A stretch of 64,000 bases of DNA. Source: Streptomyces galbus. Its GTDB lineage: Bacteria; Actinomycetota; Actinomycetes; Streptomycetales; Streptomycetaceae. The notes below the pieces were generated by a model. The model was not told the DNA's origin. It did not search any database and saw only the letters and a program-made list of their open reading frames with translations. The position numbers were made by a program, and so were the translations under genes. Positions 16,856 through 24,860 of the stretch are shown piece after piece (positions within the stretch are counted from its first letter, which is position 1; every line of letters begins with the position of its first letter). The stretch is taken from the NCBI RefSeq assembly GCF_005280195.1, contig NZ_SZPR01000020.1:62001-126000 (forward strand), written 5' to 3'.

Positions 16856-18775
16856 GTGTCCATCGCACACCCCACCTCCGCCGACTACGACACGGCTTCC
16901 CCCACCCTCGTCCAGCCCGAGACGCTGCGCCTGGACGGGGTCGTGCGGGAGGCGTCCGTACCGGCCTTCGCGCAGCCGGTGCGGCACGGCTCGCTCGCCG
17001 ACCTGCCCTTCGACAACGCCTCCGCCGCGCCGGACGCGGTCGCCCTCAGCCGCAGGTGGCCGGACGGGAGCTGGAGCGACGTCACGGCCGAGCACTTCGC
17101 GGCGCAGGTGCTCGCCCTGGCCAAGGGGCTGATCGCCGAGGGGCTGGTGCCCGGCGACCGCATCGCCATCATGGCGCGCACCACGTACGAGTGGACCCTG
17201 CTGGACTTCGCCGCCTGGGCGGCCGGGCTGGTCACCGTGCCCGTCTACCCGACCTCGTCCGTGTTCCAGACCCGCTGGATCCTCCAGGACTCCGGCGCGG
17301 TCGCCCTGGTCACCGAGACCGTCGCCCAGGCCGCCGCGCTGGGCCCGGAGCGCGACCGCATCCCCGACCTGCGGCACGTGTGGGTCATGGACAAGGGGCA
17401 CCTCGACCGGCTGGGCGAGGTCGGCGCGGCGCACGTGACGGACGGCGAGGTGTCCGTGCGCCGGGGCGTGCTGGGCCCCGACACCCTCGCCACCCTCATC
17501 TACACCTCCGGCACGACGGGCCGGCCCAAGGGCTGCGCGCTCACCCACGGCAACTTCTTCGCCGAGGTCGACAACGCCATCGAACTCCTCCACCCGGTCT
17601 TCCGGGCGGGCGGCGACGACCTGTCCGTGCTGCTCTTCCTGCCCCTGTCCCACGTGTTCGGCCGCATGGTGGCCATCGCCTGCCTGCGCGCCCGGGTGCG
17701 GCTGGGCCACGCGCCCAGCCTGAAGTCCGCCGACCTGCTGCCCGACCTGGCCGCCTTCCGCCCCACCTGCCTGCTGGCCATCCCGTACATGCTGGAGAAG
17801 ATCTTCAACACCGCGCGCGCCCGGGCCGAGGCGGGCGGCCGGCTGTCCGCCTTCGACCGCGCGGCCGCCGTCGCGCGCCGCTACGGGGAGGCGGTCGAGG
17901 CCCACAAGACCGGCACCGGACCGGGGCCCGGCGCCACCCTGCGGGCCGCCCGCACGTTCTACGACCCGCTGGTCTACCGGCGGATCCGCAACGCCATGGG
18001 CGGCCGCGTCCGGCACGCCATCTGCGGCGGCTCCCCGCTCGGCCGCCGCCTGGCCGCCTTCTACCTGGGCGCGGGCATCGAGATCTACGAGGGGTACGGC
18101 CTGACCGAGACGACCGGCGCGTCCACGGTCACCCCGCCCCTCAAGCCCCGCCTCGGCACCGTCGGCTGGCCGCTGCCCGGCACCCGGGTGCGCATCGCCG
18201 CCGACGGCGAGATCCTGCTCGCCGGCGACCACGTGCTGCGCGGCTACTGGGACCCGGCGGCCGGCGGGGTGGTCCCGGCGGCCCGCGACGGCTGGCTGGC
18301 GACCGGTGACCTCGGGGAACTGGACGACGAGGGCTACCTGACGATCACCGGCCGCAAGAAGGAGATGATCATCACCGCGGGCGGCAAGAGCGTGGCGCCC
18401 GCCCCGCTGGAGAACTGGCTGCGCTCCCACCCGCTGATCTCGCAGGTGATGCTCGTCGGCGACGGCCGCCCCTACGTCTGCGCCCTGATCACCCTCGACC
18501 CCGACGGCATCACCCACTGGCGGCGGATGAACGGCAAGCATCCGGTCCCCGCCGAACTGCTCCTGGACGACGACGACCTGAAGGAGGTCCTGCAAAGGGC
18601 CCTGGACGAGGCGAACAAGCTCGTCTCCCGCCCCGAGTCGATCCGCCGCTTCGCCGTGCTCCCGGCGGACTTCACGGAGGAGTCCGGCCACCTCACCCCG
18701 TCGATGAAACTCCGCCGCGACCAGATCCTCCGGGACTTCGCGGACGTGGTGGAGGGGCTGTATCCGCCGCAGTGA
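16856..18775 (+). CDS. Long-chain fatty acyl-CoA synthetase (AMP-forming)
   Basis: 639 aa. ANL-superfamily motifs: the P-loop LIYTSGTTGRPKG (about residue 214), YEGYGLTETTGAS (about 413), GWLATGDLGELDDEGYLTITGRKKEMIITAGGK (about 480-512) with the C-terminal catalytic Lys region. Length and the motif GRMVAIACLRARVRLGH match FadD15-like long-chain ligases. It activates fatty acids to acyl-CoA, feeding the thiolase/reductase/hydratase genes just upstream. GTG 16856 is preceded by GGGAG. The 245-nt leader before it holds no recognisable gene; a TACGAT box near 16731 may be its -10. Confidence 0.93.
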   Translation: MSIAHPTSADYDTASPTLVQPETLRLDGVVREASVPAFAQPVRHGSLADLPFDNASAAPDAVALSRRWPDGSWSDVTAEHFAAQVLALAKGLIAEGLVPGDRIAIMARTTYEWTLLDFAAWAAGLVTVPVYPTSSVFQTRWILQDSGAVALVTETVAQAAALGPERDRIPDLRHVWVMDKGHLDRLGEVGAAHVTDGEVSVRRGVLGPDTLATLIYTSGTTGRPKGCALTHGNFFAEVDNAIELLHPVFRAGGDDLSVLLFLPLSHVFGRMVAIACLRARVRLGHAPSLKSADLLPDLAAFRPTCLLAIPYMLEKIFNTARARAEAGGRLSAFDRAAAVARRYGEAVEAHKTGTGPGPGATLRAARTFYDPLVYRRIRNAMGGRVRHAICGGSPLGRRLAAFYLGAGIEIYEGYGLTETTGASTVTPPLKPRLGTVGWPLPGTRVRIAADGEILLAGDHVLRGYWDPAAGGVVPAARDGWLATGDLGELDDEGYLTITGRKKEMIITAGGKSVAPAPLENWLRSHPLISQVMLVGDGRPYVCALITLDPDGITHWRRMNGKHPVPAELLLDDDDLKEVLQRALDEANKLVSRPESIRRFAVLPADFTEESGHLTPSMKLRRDQILRDFADVVEGLYPPQ

Positions 18776-18776
18776 A

Positions 18777-18833
18777 GGGGCGGCGCGTGTCGGTCCGGTC
18801 CCCAGGCAGCGCGCCTCCGGGACCGGCCGCCCC
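18777..18833. terminator. Bidirectional hairpin between convergent genes
   Basis: GGGGCGGC (18777-18784) pairs with GCCGCCCC (18826-18833), and CCGGTCCC pairs inside it with GGGACCGG. The hairpin occupies the whole gap between the convergent ligase and hypothetical genes. There is no U-run, as is usual in high-GC actinomycetes. Confidence 0.6.
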
Positions 18834-18834
18834 G

Positions 18835-19284
18835 TCAGGCCACCCAGTCCCCGCTGTCCCGGTGCCGGTGCAACCCGACGGCGGAGAACTCGTCCTCGCC
18901 GGCCCGCGCTGCGACCCCCAGCCGGCGCAGCGCCCGGGAGATCGGACTGCCGGCCGACGGGAACGGCTCACCCTCCTCGACCCGGAGCGGACCCAGGACG
19001 AGGGCGCCGCTCTCCCAGACGGCCGCCCGCTGCTCGCCCACACCGCCGAAGTACTCGGCTTCCACGTAGGCCACCGGCCCACCGGCCGACCAGTCGGCGA
19101 GCACCCGGTCGAACCCTTCGGGCACCTCCCGGAAGCCCAGGGCACCCCTGCCGAGGCTGCCCGCGACGGCGTGGAACAGGGTCTCCGTCATCGGCAGCAG
19201 CGACAGGCCCTGCCCGAGCGCCGCCGCACGGGCGGCAGGCACCATGCGGGTGGCCGCGCGCAGGACCTCCTCGCCCGCGATCAC
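18835..19284 (-). CDS. Hypothetical protein, uncertain start
   Basis: 149 aa from GTG 19284; I do not recognise the function. It is a small soluble acidic protein (VIAGEEVLRAATRMVPAARAAALGQGLSLLPM..., then FREVPEGFDRVLADWSAGGPVAYVEAEYFGG) resembling uncharacterised streptomycete proteins that start with Y-E-L-S. That YELS sequence is encoded just upstream of 19284. A strong GAGGAGG (19313-19319) stands 7 nt before an ACG codon at 19305, exactly where an ATG would be expected. Either ACG is used, or an ATG has mutated and a weaker start now serves. ATG 19341 is in frame but has no ribosome-binding site. Confidence 0.6.
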   Translation of the reverse strand: MIAGEEVLRAATRMVPAARAAALGQGLSLLPMTETLFHAVAGSLGRGALGFREVPEGFDRVLADWSAGGPVAYVEAEYFGGVGEQRAAVWESGALVLGPLRVEEGEPFPSAGSPISRALRRLGVAARAGEDEFSAVGLHRHRDSGDWVA

Positions 19285-19431
19285 CGCGCTCAGCTCGTAA
19301 GCCGTTCCAGGGCCTCCTCGAACAGGGCGTCGGCGGAACATCGCCCGGACGGACGGGGCCGAACGGTGGAGCCGCCCGGACGACGGGAGGGGCCGAGGCA
19401 GGCCCGCTCCGCGGGAGGCCCGTGCAAAGGC

Positions 19432-19464
19432 AGGAGCCCCGTCGCCTGGTGGCGCGGGGCTCCT
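19432..19464 (-). terminator. Terminator downstream of the cold-shock gene
   Basis: AGGAGCCCCG-T-CGCC / GGCGCGGGGCTCCT: a 14-bp stem with a single bulged T and a TGGT loop. It lies about 50 nt after the csp stop in that gene's direction. Confidence 0.65.
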
Positions 19465-19511
19465 TGGGTACTGCACTCGGAGTCTGTGCTCAGGGCCTGA
19501 TCAGACCCGGA

Positions 19512-19715
19512 TCAGACGGGGGTGACGTTCTCCGCCTGCGGGCCCTTCGGGCCCTGCGTGACGTCGAAGGACACCTGCTGGTTCTCCTCGAGCGACCGGA
19601 AGCCGGTCGAGTTGATCGCGGAGTAGTGGACGAAGACGTCCGGGCCGCCGCCTTCCTGGGCGATGAAGCCAAAGCCCTTTTCGGCGTTGAACCACTTAAC
19701 GGTTCCGGTAGCCAT
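19512..19715 (-). CDS. Cold-shock domain protein (CspA family)
   Basis: 67 aa single-domain OB-fold RNA chaperone. RNP1 and RNP2 motifs are intact: GTVKWFNAEKGFGFI and DVFVHYSAI. It prevents RNA secondary structure and assists translation in the cytoplasm. ATG 19715 has an excellent AAGGAGGGC 5-6 nt upstream. The long leader (start site near 19867, about 150 nt) holds a hairpin followed by a T-rich run, the kind of structured 5' UTR known for csp genes. The protein is highly conserved, so function is secure although the paralogue is not. Confidence 0.96.
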   Translation of the reverse strand: MATGTVKWFNAEKGFGFIAQEGGGPDVFVHYSAINSTGFRSLEENQQVSFDVTQGPKGPQAENVTPV

Positions 19716-19807
19716 AAGCCCTCCTTGGGCCCAAAGGGTTGCCCTGCTCCAGAACCAGCAAGTGTGAAGACGATGTTCTGCACAACTGCGTATGTCTGAA
19801 AACGACG

Positions 19808-19838
19808 AGAGCCCGCGGTCACATGCTCCGCAGGCTCT
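19808..19838 (-). promoter_or_regulatory. Hairpin in the csp leader, attenuator-like
   Basis: On the minus strand AGAGCCTGCGG, a 9-nt loop, then CCGCGGGCTCT (11 bp with one G-U), followed by CGTCGTTTTC. The stem plus T-rich tail looks like an intrinsic terminator placed inside the untranslated leader about 90 nt before the ATG. It could attenuate transcription or respond to temperature. Confidence 0.5.
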
Positions 19839-19873
19839 GTACTGCAAGGGAAACCAAACTGCAACTTGCGGCG

Positions 19874-19901
19874 AGCCTAGCACGCAGGCAGCCGAAAGCA
19901 A
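19874..19901 (-). promoter_or_regulatory. Predicted csp promoter
   Basis: On the minus strand TTGCTT (-35, 19896-19901), a 16-bp spacer, and TAGGCT (-10, 19874-19879). This predicts a leader of about 150 nt for the cold-shock gene. Confidence 0.45.
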
Positions 19902-20001
19902 CAGGGGTCAAGATCACATCACTCGGATGTTTGAACCGTGGCCGAGTGGTTGACGGCGCCCGACGGCGGGGGGCGAAGCTCGCAGCCTACCGGATGGGGT
20001 C

Positions 20002-20013
20002 TAGCCTCGCGAT
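20002..20013 (+). promoter_or_regulatory. -10 box at the mqnA start (leaderless candidate)
   Basis: TAGCCT (20002-20007), then 6 nt, then GTG 20014. No Shine-Dalgarno is present, so mqnA is probably translated from a leaderless mRNA. Confidence 0.45.
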
Positions 20014-20862
20014 GTGGACAATTCTCGCACCCGGCCGCGCGTCGGCCACATCCAGTTCCTGAACTGCCTGCCCCTCTACTGGGGGCTCGCGAGAACGGGC
20101 ACGCTCCTCGACTTCGAGCTGACGAAGGACACCCCGGAGAAGCTCAGCGAGCAGCTGGTGCAGGGAGACCTCGACATCGGGCCGATCACCCTGGTCGAGT
20201 TCCTCAAGCACGCCGACGAGCTGGTCGCCTTCCCCGACATCGCCGTCGGCTGCGACGGCCCGGTGATGAGCTGCGTGATCGTCTCGCAGGTCCCCCTGGA
20301 GCGACTGGACGGCGCCCGCGTCGCCCTCGGCTCCACCTCCCGCACCTCCGTGCGCCTGGCGCAGCTCCTGCTGGCCGACCGCTACGGCGTCACGCCGGAG
20401 TACTACACCTGCCCGCCCGACCTCAGCCTGATGATGCAGGAGGCCGAGGCCGCCGTCCTCATCGGCGACGCCGCGCTGCGGGCCAACCTGCTCGACGGCC
20501 CCCGCTACGGCCTGACCGTCCACGACCTGGGCGCGCTGTGGAAGGAGTGGACCGGGCTGCCGTTCGTCTTCGCGGTGTGGGCGGCACGCCGCGACTACCT
20601 GGAGCGCGAGCCGCTCATCACGCGCAAGGTCCACGAGGCCTTCCTCGCCTCCCGCAACCTCTCCCTGGAGGAGGTCGGCAAGGTCGCCGAACAGGCGGCC
20701 CGCTGGGAGGCGTTCGACGAGAAGGTCCTCGAGCGGTACTTCACCACCCTCGACTTCCGGTTCGGCGCGCCCCAGCTGGAGGCCGTGACCGAGTTCGCCC
20801 GCCGGGTCGGCCCCACGACGGGTTTCCCGGCGGACGTGAGGGTGGAACTGCTGCGGCCGTAA
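20014..20862 (+). CDS. mqnA: Chorismate dehydratase MqnA
   Basis: 282 aa. It converts chorismate to 3-(1-carboxyvinyloxy)benzoate, the entry step of the futalosine menaquinone pathway. The start RVGHIQFLNCLPLYWGLARTG and the segments GDLDIGPITLVEFL, SQVPLERLDGARVALGSTSRTS and VLIGDAALRA are typical of the family's periplasmic-binding-protein-like two-lobe fold; the protein here is cytoplasmic, without signal peptide. GTG 20014 directly follows a -10 box. It is separated from mqnE by about 9.5 kb of unrelated genes, so the pathway genes share a neighbourhood but not an operon. Confidence 0.95.
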   Translation: MDNSRTRPRVGHIQFLNCLPLYWGLARTGTLLDFELTKDTPEKLSEQLVQGDLDIGPITLVEFLKHADELVAFPDIAVGCDGPVMSCVIVSQVPLERLDGARVALGSTSRTSVRLAQLLLADRYGVTPEYYTCPPDLSLMMQEAEAAVLIGDAALRANLLDGPRYGLTVHDLGALWKEWTGLPFVFAVWAARRDYLEREPLITRKVHEAFLASRNLSLEEVGKVAEQAARWEAFDEKVLERYFTTLDFRFGAPQLEAVTEFARRVGPTTGFPADVRVELLRP

Positions 20863-20924
20863 CCTGCCTCTGAGTTCTCACAGGGCGCCGCGCGCGGTCG
20901 CACGGGGCGCCGTACGGGGGAGGG

Positions 20925-22775
20925 GTGGACGGCATGCAGCCGCTCGGAGCGGACGAGCCCGTGGTCGTCGGGCCCTACCGGCTGCTCGGCCGGCTCGGGG
21001 CCGGCGGCATGGGCCGGGTCTACCTGGGGCGCAGCGCGGGCGGGCGCACGGTCGCCGTGAAGATCGTGCACCCGCACTTCGCGCTCGACGAGGAGTTCCG
21101 CGCCCGCTTCCGCCGCGAGGTGGACGCGGCACGCCGGGTGGGCGGCGCCTGGACCGCGCCGGTGCTGGACGCCGACCCGGACGCCGCGGTGCCCTGGGTC
21201 GCCACGGCCTACGCGGCCGGGCCGTCCCTGGCCGCCGCGGTCGGCCCGCACGGGCAGCCGCTGCCCGGGCACACCGTACGGGTGCTGGGCGCGGGCCTCG
21301 CCGAAGCGCTGACCGCCGTGCACGACCTGGGCCTCGTGCACCGCGACGTCAAGCCGTCCAACGTGCTGCTCACCATGGACGGCCCCCTGCTGATCGACTT
21401 CGGCATCGCCCGCGCCACCGACGGCACGGCGTCCCTCACCTCCACGGGCGTCTCCGTCGGCTCGCCCGGCTACATGGCCCCCGAGCAGATCCTCGGCAGG
21501 GGCGCCTCCGGCGCGGCCGACGTCTTCTCCCTGGGCGCCGTCCTGGCGTACGCGGCGGCCGGCGCGCCGCCCTTCCGCGGGGACACCTCGGCCGCGCTCC
21601 TCTACAAGGTCGTCCACGAGCAGCCGGAGCTGGGGGAGCTGGCCCCGGGCGAGCTGCGGGACGTCGTCGAGGCGTGCCTGGCCAAGGACCCGGCCGCGCG
21701 GCCCACCCCCGCCGAGGCGGCCCGGCGGCTCGCCCCGCAGGGCGCGGCCCGGCTGGTGACGGCCGGCTGGCTGCCGGGGCCGCTGGTGGAACAGGTGGGC
21801 CGCAGCGCCGTCCAGCTCCTGAACCTGGAGGCGGCGGCCACCGGCCCGGGCGCCGCGCCGACGGCGTCGGGACCCGTCGGCTTCGACGGGGTGGCGGTGG
21901 AGTCGGTGGAGTCGGTGGAACCGGTGGAGTCGGTGGCATCGGACCCGGCGACCGCGACGGGCGGCCGGGGGACGGACCCGGCCGCCGACCTGGCCGCGGC
22001 CCACGGCACGTTCGGGCCCGCGCCGGTGATGCCCGGGTCCCGGACGTCCGCGGACGCGCCGGCGGGGCCGCCCGGCGGTGGTGCCTCCACCGTCGTACCG
22101 GCGCCGCGGGGCGACAGGCCCGGCAAGGTGTCCGTCACCGTCGCCGCCGGGGTGGCGCCCGGGGACGGCGGGCGCGGGCGACGGCTGAGCTGCACGGTCG
22201 CGCTCGCCGTGGCCGGGGCGCTGGCCGCCGTGACGCTGGGGTCGGCCGTCGTCTTCGACCTGGTGCCCGGCGACGACCGCGACAGCGGCGCCGCGGGCGC
22301 GCAGTCGTCGCCCCCGGCGGCCGACACCGGCACGCCAGGTGCGAGCACGGGCCCGTCCGGTCCCGGCCCGTCGAGCCCGGGCGAGTACAGTCCGGCACCC
22401 ACGGCTTCCGGCGGTCCCGGCGGAGCGCTGCCCGCCCGGTACGTCGGCACCTGGGAGGGCGAGGGCAGCGGACTCGGGGGGACGCTGCCCATGGGGACGT
22501 TCCGGGTGACGCTCCACCGGGCGACCGTGGGCCAGAGGATCGGCGAGCTGCGCCAGACGGACGTGCTGGGCTCGGTCTGCGTCGACCTGCTCACGCTGAA
22601 GCAGGTCTCCGCGAGCGAGGTGGTGGCCGCCTCGGCCGGCGCCGCGTCCAACCACAGCGGCTGCAACCCCACCCCGCACACCGTGCGGCTCGTGCCGACC
22701 GGCGACGACCTGACGTACCGCTCGGACAGCGCGGCGGAGGGCGAGCCCGTCGCCCGGATGGCCCGGGTCCGGTGA
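20925..22775 (+). CDS. Membrane Ser/Thr protein kinase with extracellular sensor domain
   Basis: 616 aa Hanks-type kinase. Residues 15-275: GRLGAGGMGRVYLGR loop, K46 in VAVKIV, catalytic HRDVKPSN (D141, N146), DFGIA (D158), GSPGYMAPEQ. A proline/alanine-rich juxtamembrane stretch has a VES repeat (residues about 324-338). One membrane helix (about 422-446) follows, then a Ser/Pro linker and a C-terminal domain of about 115 aa (ARYVGTWEGEGSGLGG... RVTLHRATVGQRIGELRQTD) with two cysteines, probably a small beta-barrel sensor. It lacks PASTA repeats, so it is not PknB. The stop overlaps the start of the prepilin peptidase gene. Confidence 0.93.
   Translation: MDGMQPLGADEPVVVGPYRLLGRLGAGGMGRVYLGRSAGGRTVAVKIVHPHFALDEEFRARFRREVDAARRVGGAWTAPVLDADPDAAVPWVATAYAAGPSLAAAVGPHGQPLPGHTVRVLGAGLAEALTAVHDLGLVHRDVKPSNVLLTMDGPLLIDFGIARATDGTASLTSTGVSVGSPGYMAPEQILGRGASGAADVFSLGAVLAYAAAGAPPFRGDTSAALLYKVVHEQPELGELAPGELRDVVEACLAKDPAARPTPAEAARRLAPQGAARLVTAGWLPGPLVEQVGRSAVQLLNLEAAATGPGAAPTASGPVGFDGVAVESVESVEPVESVASDPATATGGRGTDPAADLAAAHGTFGPAPVMPGSRTSADAPAGPPGGGASTVVPAPRGDRPGKVSVTVAAGVAPGDGGRGRRLSCTVALAVAGALAAVTLGSAVVFDLVPGDDRDSGAAGAQSSPPAADTGTPGASTGPSGPGPSSPGEYSPAPTASGGPGGALPARYVGTWEGEGSGLGGTLPMGTFRVTLHRATVGQRIGELRQTDVLGSVCVDLLTLKQVSASEVVAASAGAASNHSGCNPTPHTVRLVPTGDDLTYRSDSAAEGEPVARMARVR
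21897..21939 (+). repeat. 9-bp tandem repeat inside the kinase gene
   Basis: Units of GTGGAGTCG (with GTGGAACCG variant) encode VESVESVEPVESV in the cytoplasmic linker. The near-identity at DNA level suggests recent slippage expansion. Confidence 0.6.
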
Positions 22776-23560
22776 CCGGCGTGCCCCTCGACCTGCTCCT
22801 GGTGCTGGCCGCCGCGCTGTGGGGAGCGGGGGCCGGGATGCTGCTGCCGCGCCCGGCCCACCGGTTCTCCGTGCCGCTGCCGGAGCCGGAACCGGAGGGG
22901 ACGCAGGGGGAGACGGAGGAGGGCGCGGGGTACGGCTGGCGGGACGCGTGTCCCGCCGGGCACCCGATCCGGGGCTGGCTCGGACCGGCGCGGTGCGCAC
23001 CGTGCGGCGCGACGGCGTACGGCCCCCGCCCCCTTCCGTTCGCCGTCGTCACCGCCCTGCTCTGCGCGGTGCTCGCCGCCGCGACCGGGACGCGGCCCGA
23101 GCTCGCGGTCTGGCTGCTGCTCGCGCCCGTGGGCGTGCTGCTCGCGGCCGTCGACCTGGCGGTGCAGCGGCTGCCGGACCCGCTCACCCTGCCGTTCCCG
23201 GTGGTCGCCCTCGCGCTGCTCGGCGCGGCCGCCGTGCTGCCGGAGCACGCCGGGGACTGGCCGACGGCCCTGCTCGGCGCGGCCGCCCTCGGCGGCGCCT
23301 ACCTGCTGCTGCACCTCCTCAACCCCTCCGGGATGGCCTTCGGCGACGTGAAGCTGTCGCTCGGGGCGGGGGCGGTGCTCGGCTGGTACGGCTGGGCGAC
23401 GGTGATGCTCGGCACGCTCGCCGCGTTCGTCCTCGGCGCCCTGTACGGCGGGGCCCTGGTGCTGGCGCGGCGGGCGGACCGCAGGACGGTGATCCCGTTC
23501 GGGCCGTTCCTGCTCGCCGGGACGCTCACGGGCCTCCTGATCGGCGCCGGTGCGGCCTGA
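22772..23560 (+). CDS. A24-family prepilin peptidase
   Basis: 262 aa integral membrane aspartyl protease. Both catalytic aspartates are visible: D128 in AAVDLAVQRLPDPLTLP and D192 in GMAFGDVKLSLGAG (the GxGD-type site). About seven membrane helices are predicted. A cytoplasmic loop (residues about 35-80) has CxxC (C75, C78) plus C60, as in zinc-binding prepilin peptidases, though the usual two-CxxC set is incomplete. It would cleave type IV pilin-like (Tad/Flp) prepilins, but no pilus genes are in the window. The GTG start overlaps the kinase stop, implying co-transcription with the kinase. Confidence 0.87.
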   Translation: MTGVPLDLLLVLAAALWGAGAGMLLPRPAHRFSVPLPEPEPEGTQGETEEGAGYGWRDACPAGHPIRGWLGPARCAPCGATAYGPRPLPFAVVTALLCAVLAAATGTRPELAVWLLLAPVGVLLAAVDLAVQRLPDPLTLPFPVVALALLGAAAVLPEHAGDWPTALLGAAALGGAYLLLHLLNPSGMAFGDVKLSLGAGAVLGWYGWATVMLGTLAAFVLGALYGGALVLARRADRRTVIPFGPFLLAGTLTGLLIGAGAA

Positions 23561-23638
23561 CCTCGGGCGCCCGAGCGGGCTGGCGTAGGCTGGCTCAGTC
23601 CGTCCACAACCCTTGTGAACCTTGCGAAAGGGACGCCG

Positions 23639-24853
23639 GTGACCGAGAAGGCCGACCTCACCCCCATCGATGTCACAGCCGTCCTCGACCGTGCCGCCGC
23701 CGGTGGGCGGATCACCCCCGAGGAGGCGCTCGTCCTCTACCGCGACGCGCCCCTGCACGCGCTGGGCGCCGCCGCCGACGCCGTGCGCCGCCGCCTGTAC
23801 GCGGGGACCGAGCACATCGCGACGTACATCATCGAGCGGAACATCAACTACACGAACGTGTGCGTCACGGCGTGCAAGTTCTGCGCCTTCTACGCCGCCC
23901 CCAAGGACACGGCCAAGGGCTGGACGCGCGACCTCGACGACATCCTGCGGCGCTGCGCCGAGACCGTCGAACTCGGCGGCACGCAGATCATGTTCCAGGG
24001 CGGCCACCACCCGGACTACGGCGTCGAGTACTACGAGTCGCACTTCCGGGCCATCAAGGAGGCCTTCCCGCAGCTCGTGATCCACTCGCTGGGCGCCTCC
24101 GAGGTCGAGCACATGGCCCGGATCAGCGGGGTGTCGGTCGAGGAGGCCATCACCCGCATCCACGAGGCCGGACTGGACTCCTTCGCCGGCGCGGGCGCCG
24201 AACTGCTGCCCGAGCGGCCGCGCAAGGCCATCGCCCCGCTGAAGGAGAGCGGCGAGCGCTGGCTGGAGATCATGGAGACCGCGCACCGGCTGGGCGTGGA
24301 GTCCACCTCGACCATGCTGATGGGCACCGGCGAGACCAACGCCGAGCGCATCGAGCACCTGCGGATGATCCGCGACGTGCAGGACCGCACCGGGGGCTTC
24401 CGGGCCTTCATCCCGTACACCTACCAGCCCGAGAACAACCACCTCAAGGGCCGCACCCAGGCGACGATCTTCGAGTACCTGCGGATGATCGCCATCGCCC
24501 GCCTGTTCCTCGACAACGTCCGTCACATCCAGGGCTCCTGGCTGACGACCGGCAAGGAGATCGGCCAGCTGTCCCTGCACTACGGCGCGGACGACCTCGG
24601 CTCGATCATGCTGGAGGAGAACGTCGTCTCCTCGGCCGGCGCCAGGCACCGCTCCAACCGCCTGGAGATCATCGACCTGATCCGCAAGGCGGGACGCGTG
24701 CCGGCCCAGCGCTCGACGACGTACGAGCACCTCGTCGTGCACGACGACCCGGCGAACGACCCCGTCGACGACCGCGTGGTCTCCCACATCTCCTCCACCG
24801 CCATCGAGGGCGGCACGGCCCACCCGGAGCTGAAGCTCCTCGCGTCCAACTGA
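23639..24853 (+). CDS. mqnC: Cyclic dehypoxanthinyl futalosine synthase MqnC (radical SAM)
   Basis: 404 aa. It cyclises dehypoxanthinylfutalosine to the cyclic precursor of 1,4-dihydroxy-6-naphthoate. Radical SAM cysteines are C75-x3-C79-x2-C82 (CVTACKFCAF); FQGGHHPDYGVEYYE, SLGASEVEHMARISGVSVEEA and AGAELLPERPRK are MqnC hallmarks. The GTG at 23639 was preferred over GTG 23615 because AAGGGA precedes it at proper spacing. A TAGGCT box at 23586-23591 may be the -10, giving a leader of about 40 nt. It is followed after 7 nt by the amidohydrolase-like gene. Confidence 0.96.
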   Translation: MTEKADLTPIDVTAVLDRAAAGGRITPEEALVLYRDAPLHALGAAADAVRRRLYAGTEHIATYIIERNINYTNVCVTACKFCAFYAAPKDTAKGWTRDLDDILRRCAETVELGGTQIMFQGGHHPDYGVEYYESHFRAIKEAFPQLVIHSLGASEVEHMARISGVSVEEAITRIHEAGLDSFAGAGAELLPERPRKAIAPLKESGERWLEIMETAHRLGVESTSTMLMGTGETNAERIEHLRMIRDVQDRTGGFRAFIPYTYQPENNHLKGRTQATIFEYLRMIAIARLFLDNVRHIQGSWLTTGKEIGQLSLHYGADDLGSIMLEENVVSSAGARHRSNRLEIIDLIRKAGRVPAQRSTTYEHLVVHDDPANDPVDDRVVSHISSTAIEGGTAHPELKLLASN

Positions 24854-24860
24854 GCGGTCC

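Noticed and set aside
19291..19360. C-terminal remnant of another gene (reading ADALFEEALERLTS then stop) upstream of the hypothetical protein
   Set aside because: Only about 15 residues look protein-like and no start or family can be seen; it may be chance around the ribosome-binding site.
19935..19999. tRNA-like string GTGGCCGAGTGG before mqnA
   Set aside because: No matching acceptor stem, anticodon arm or T-arm can be folded around it on either strand.
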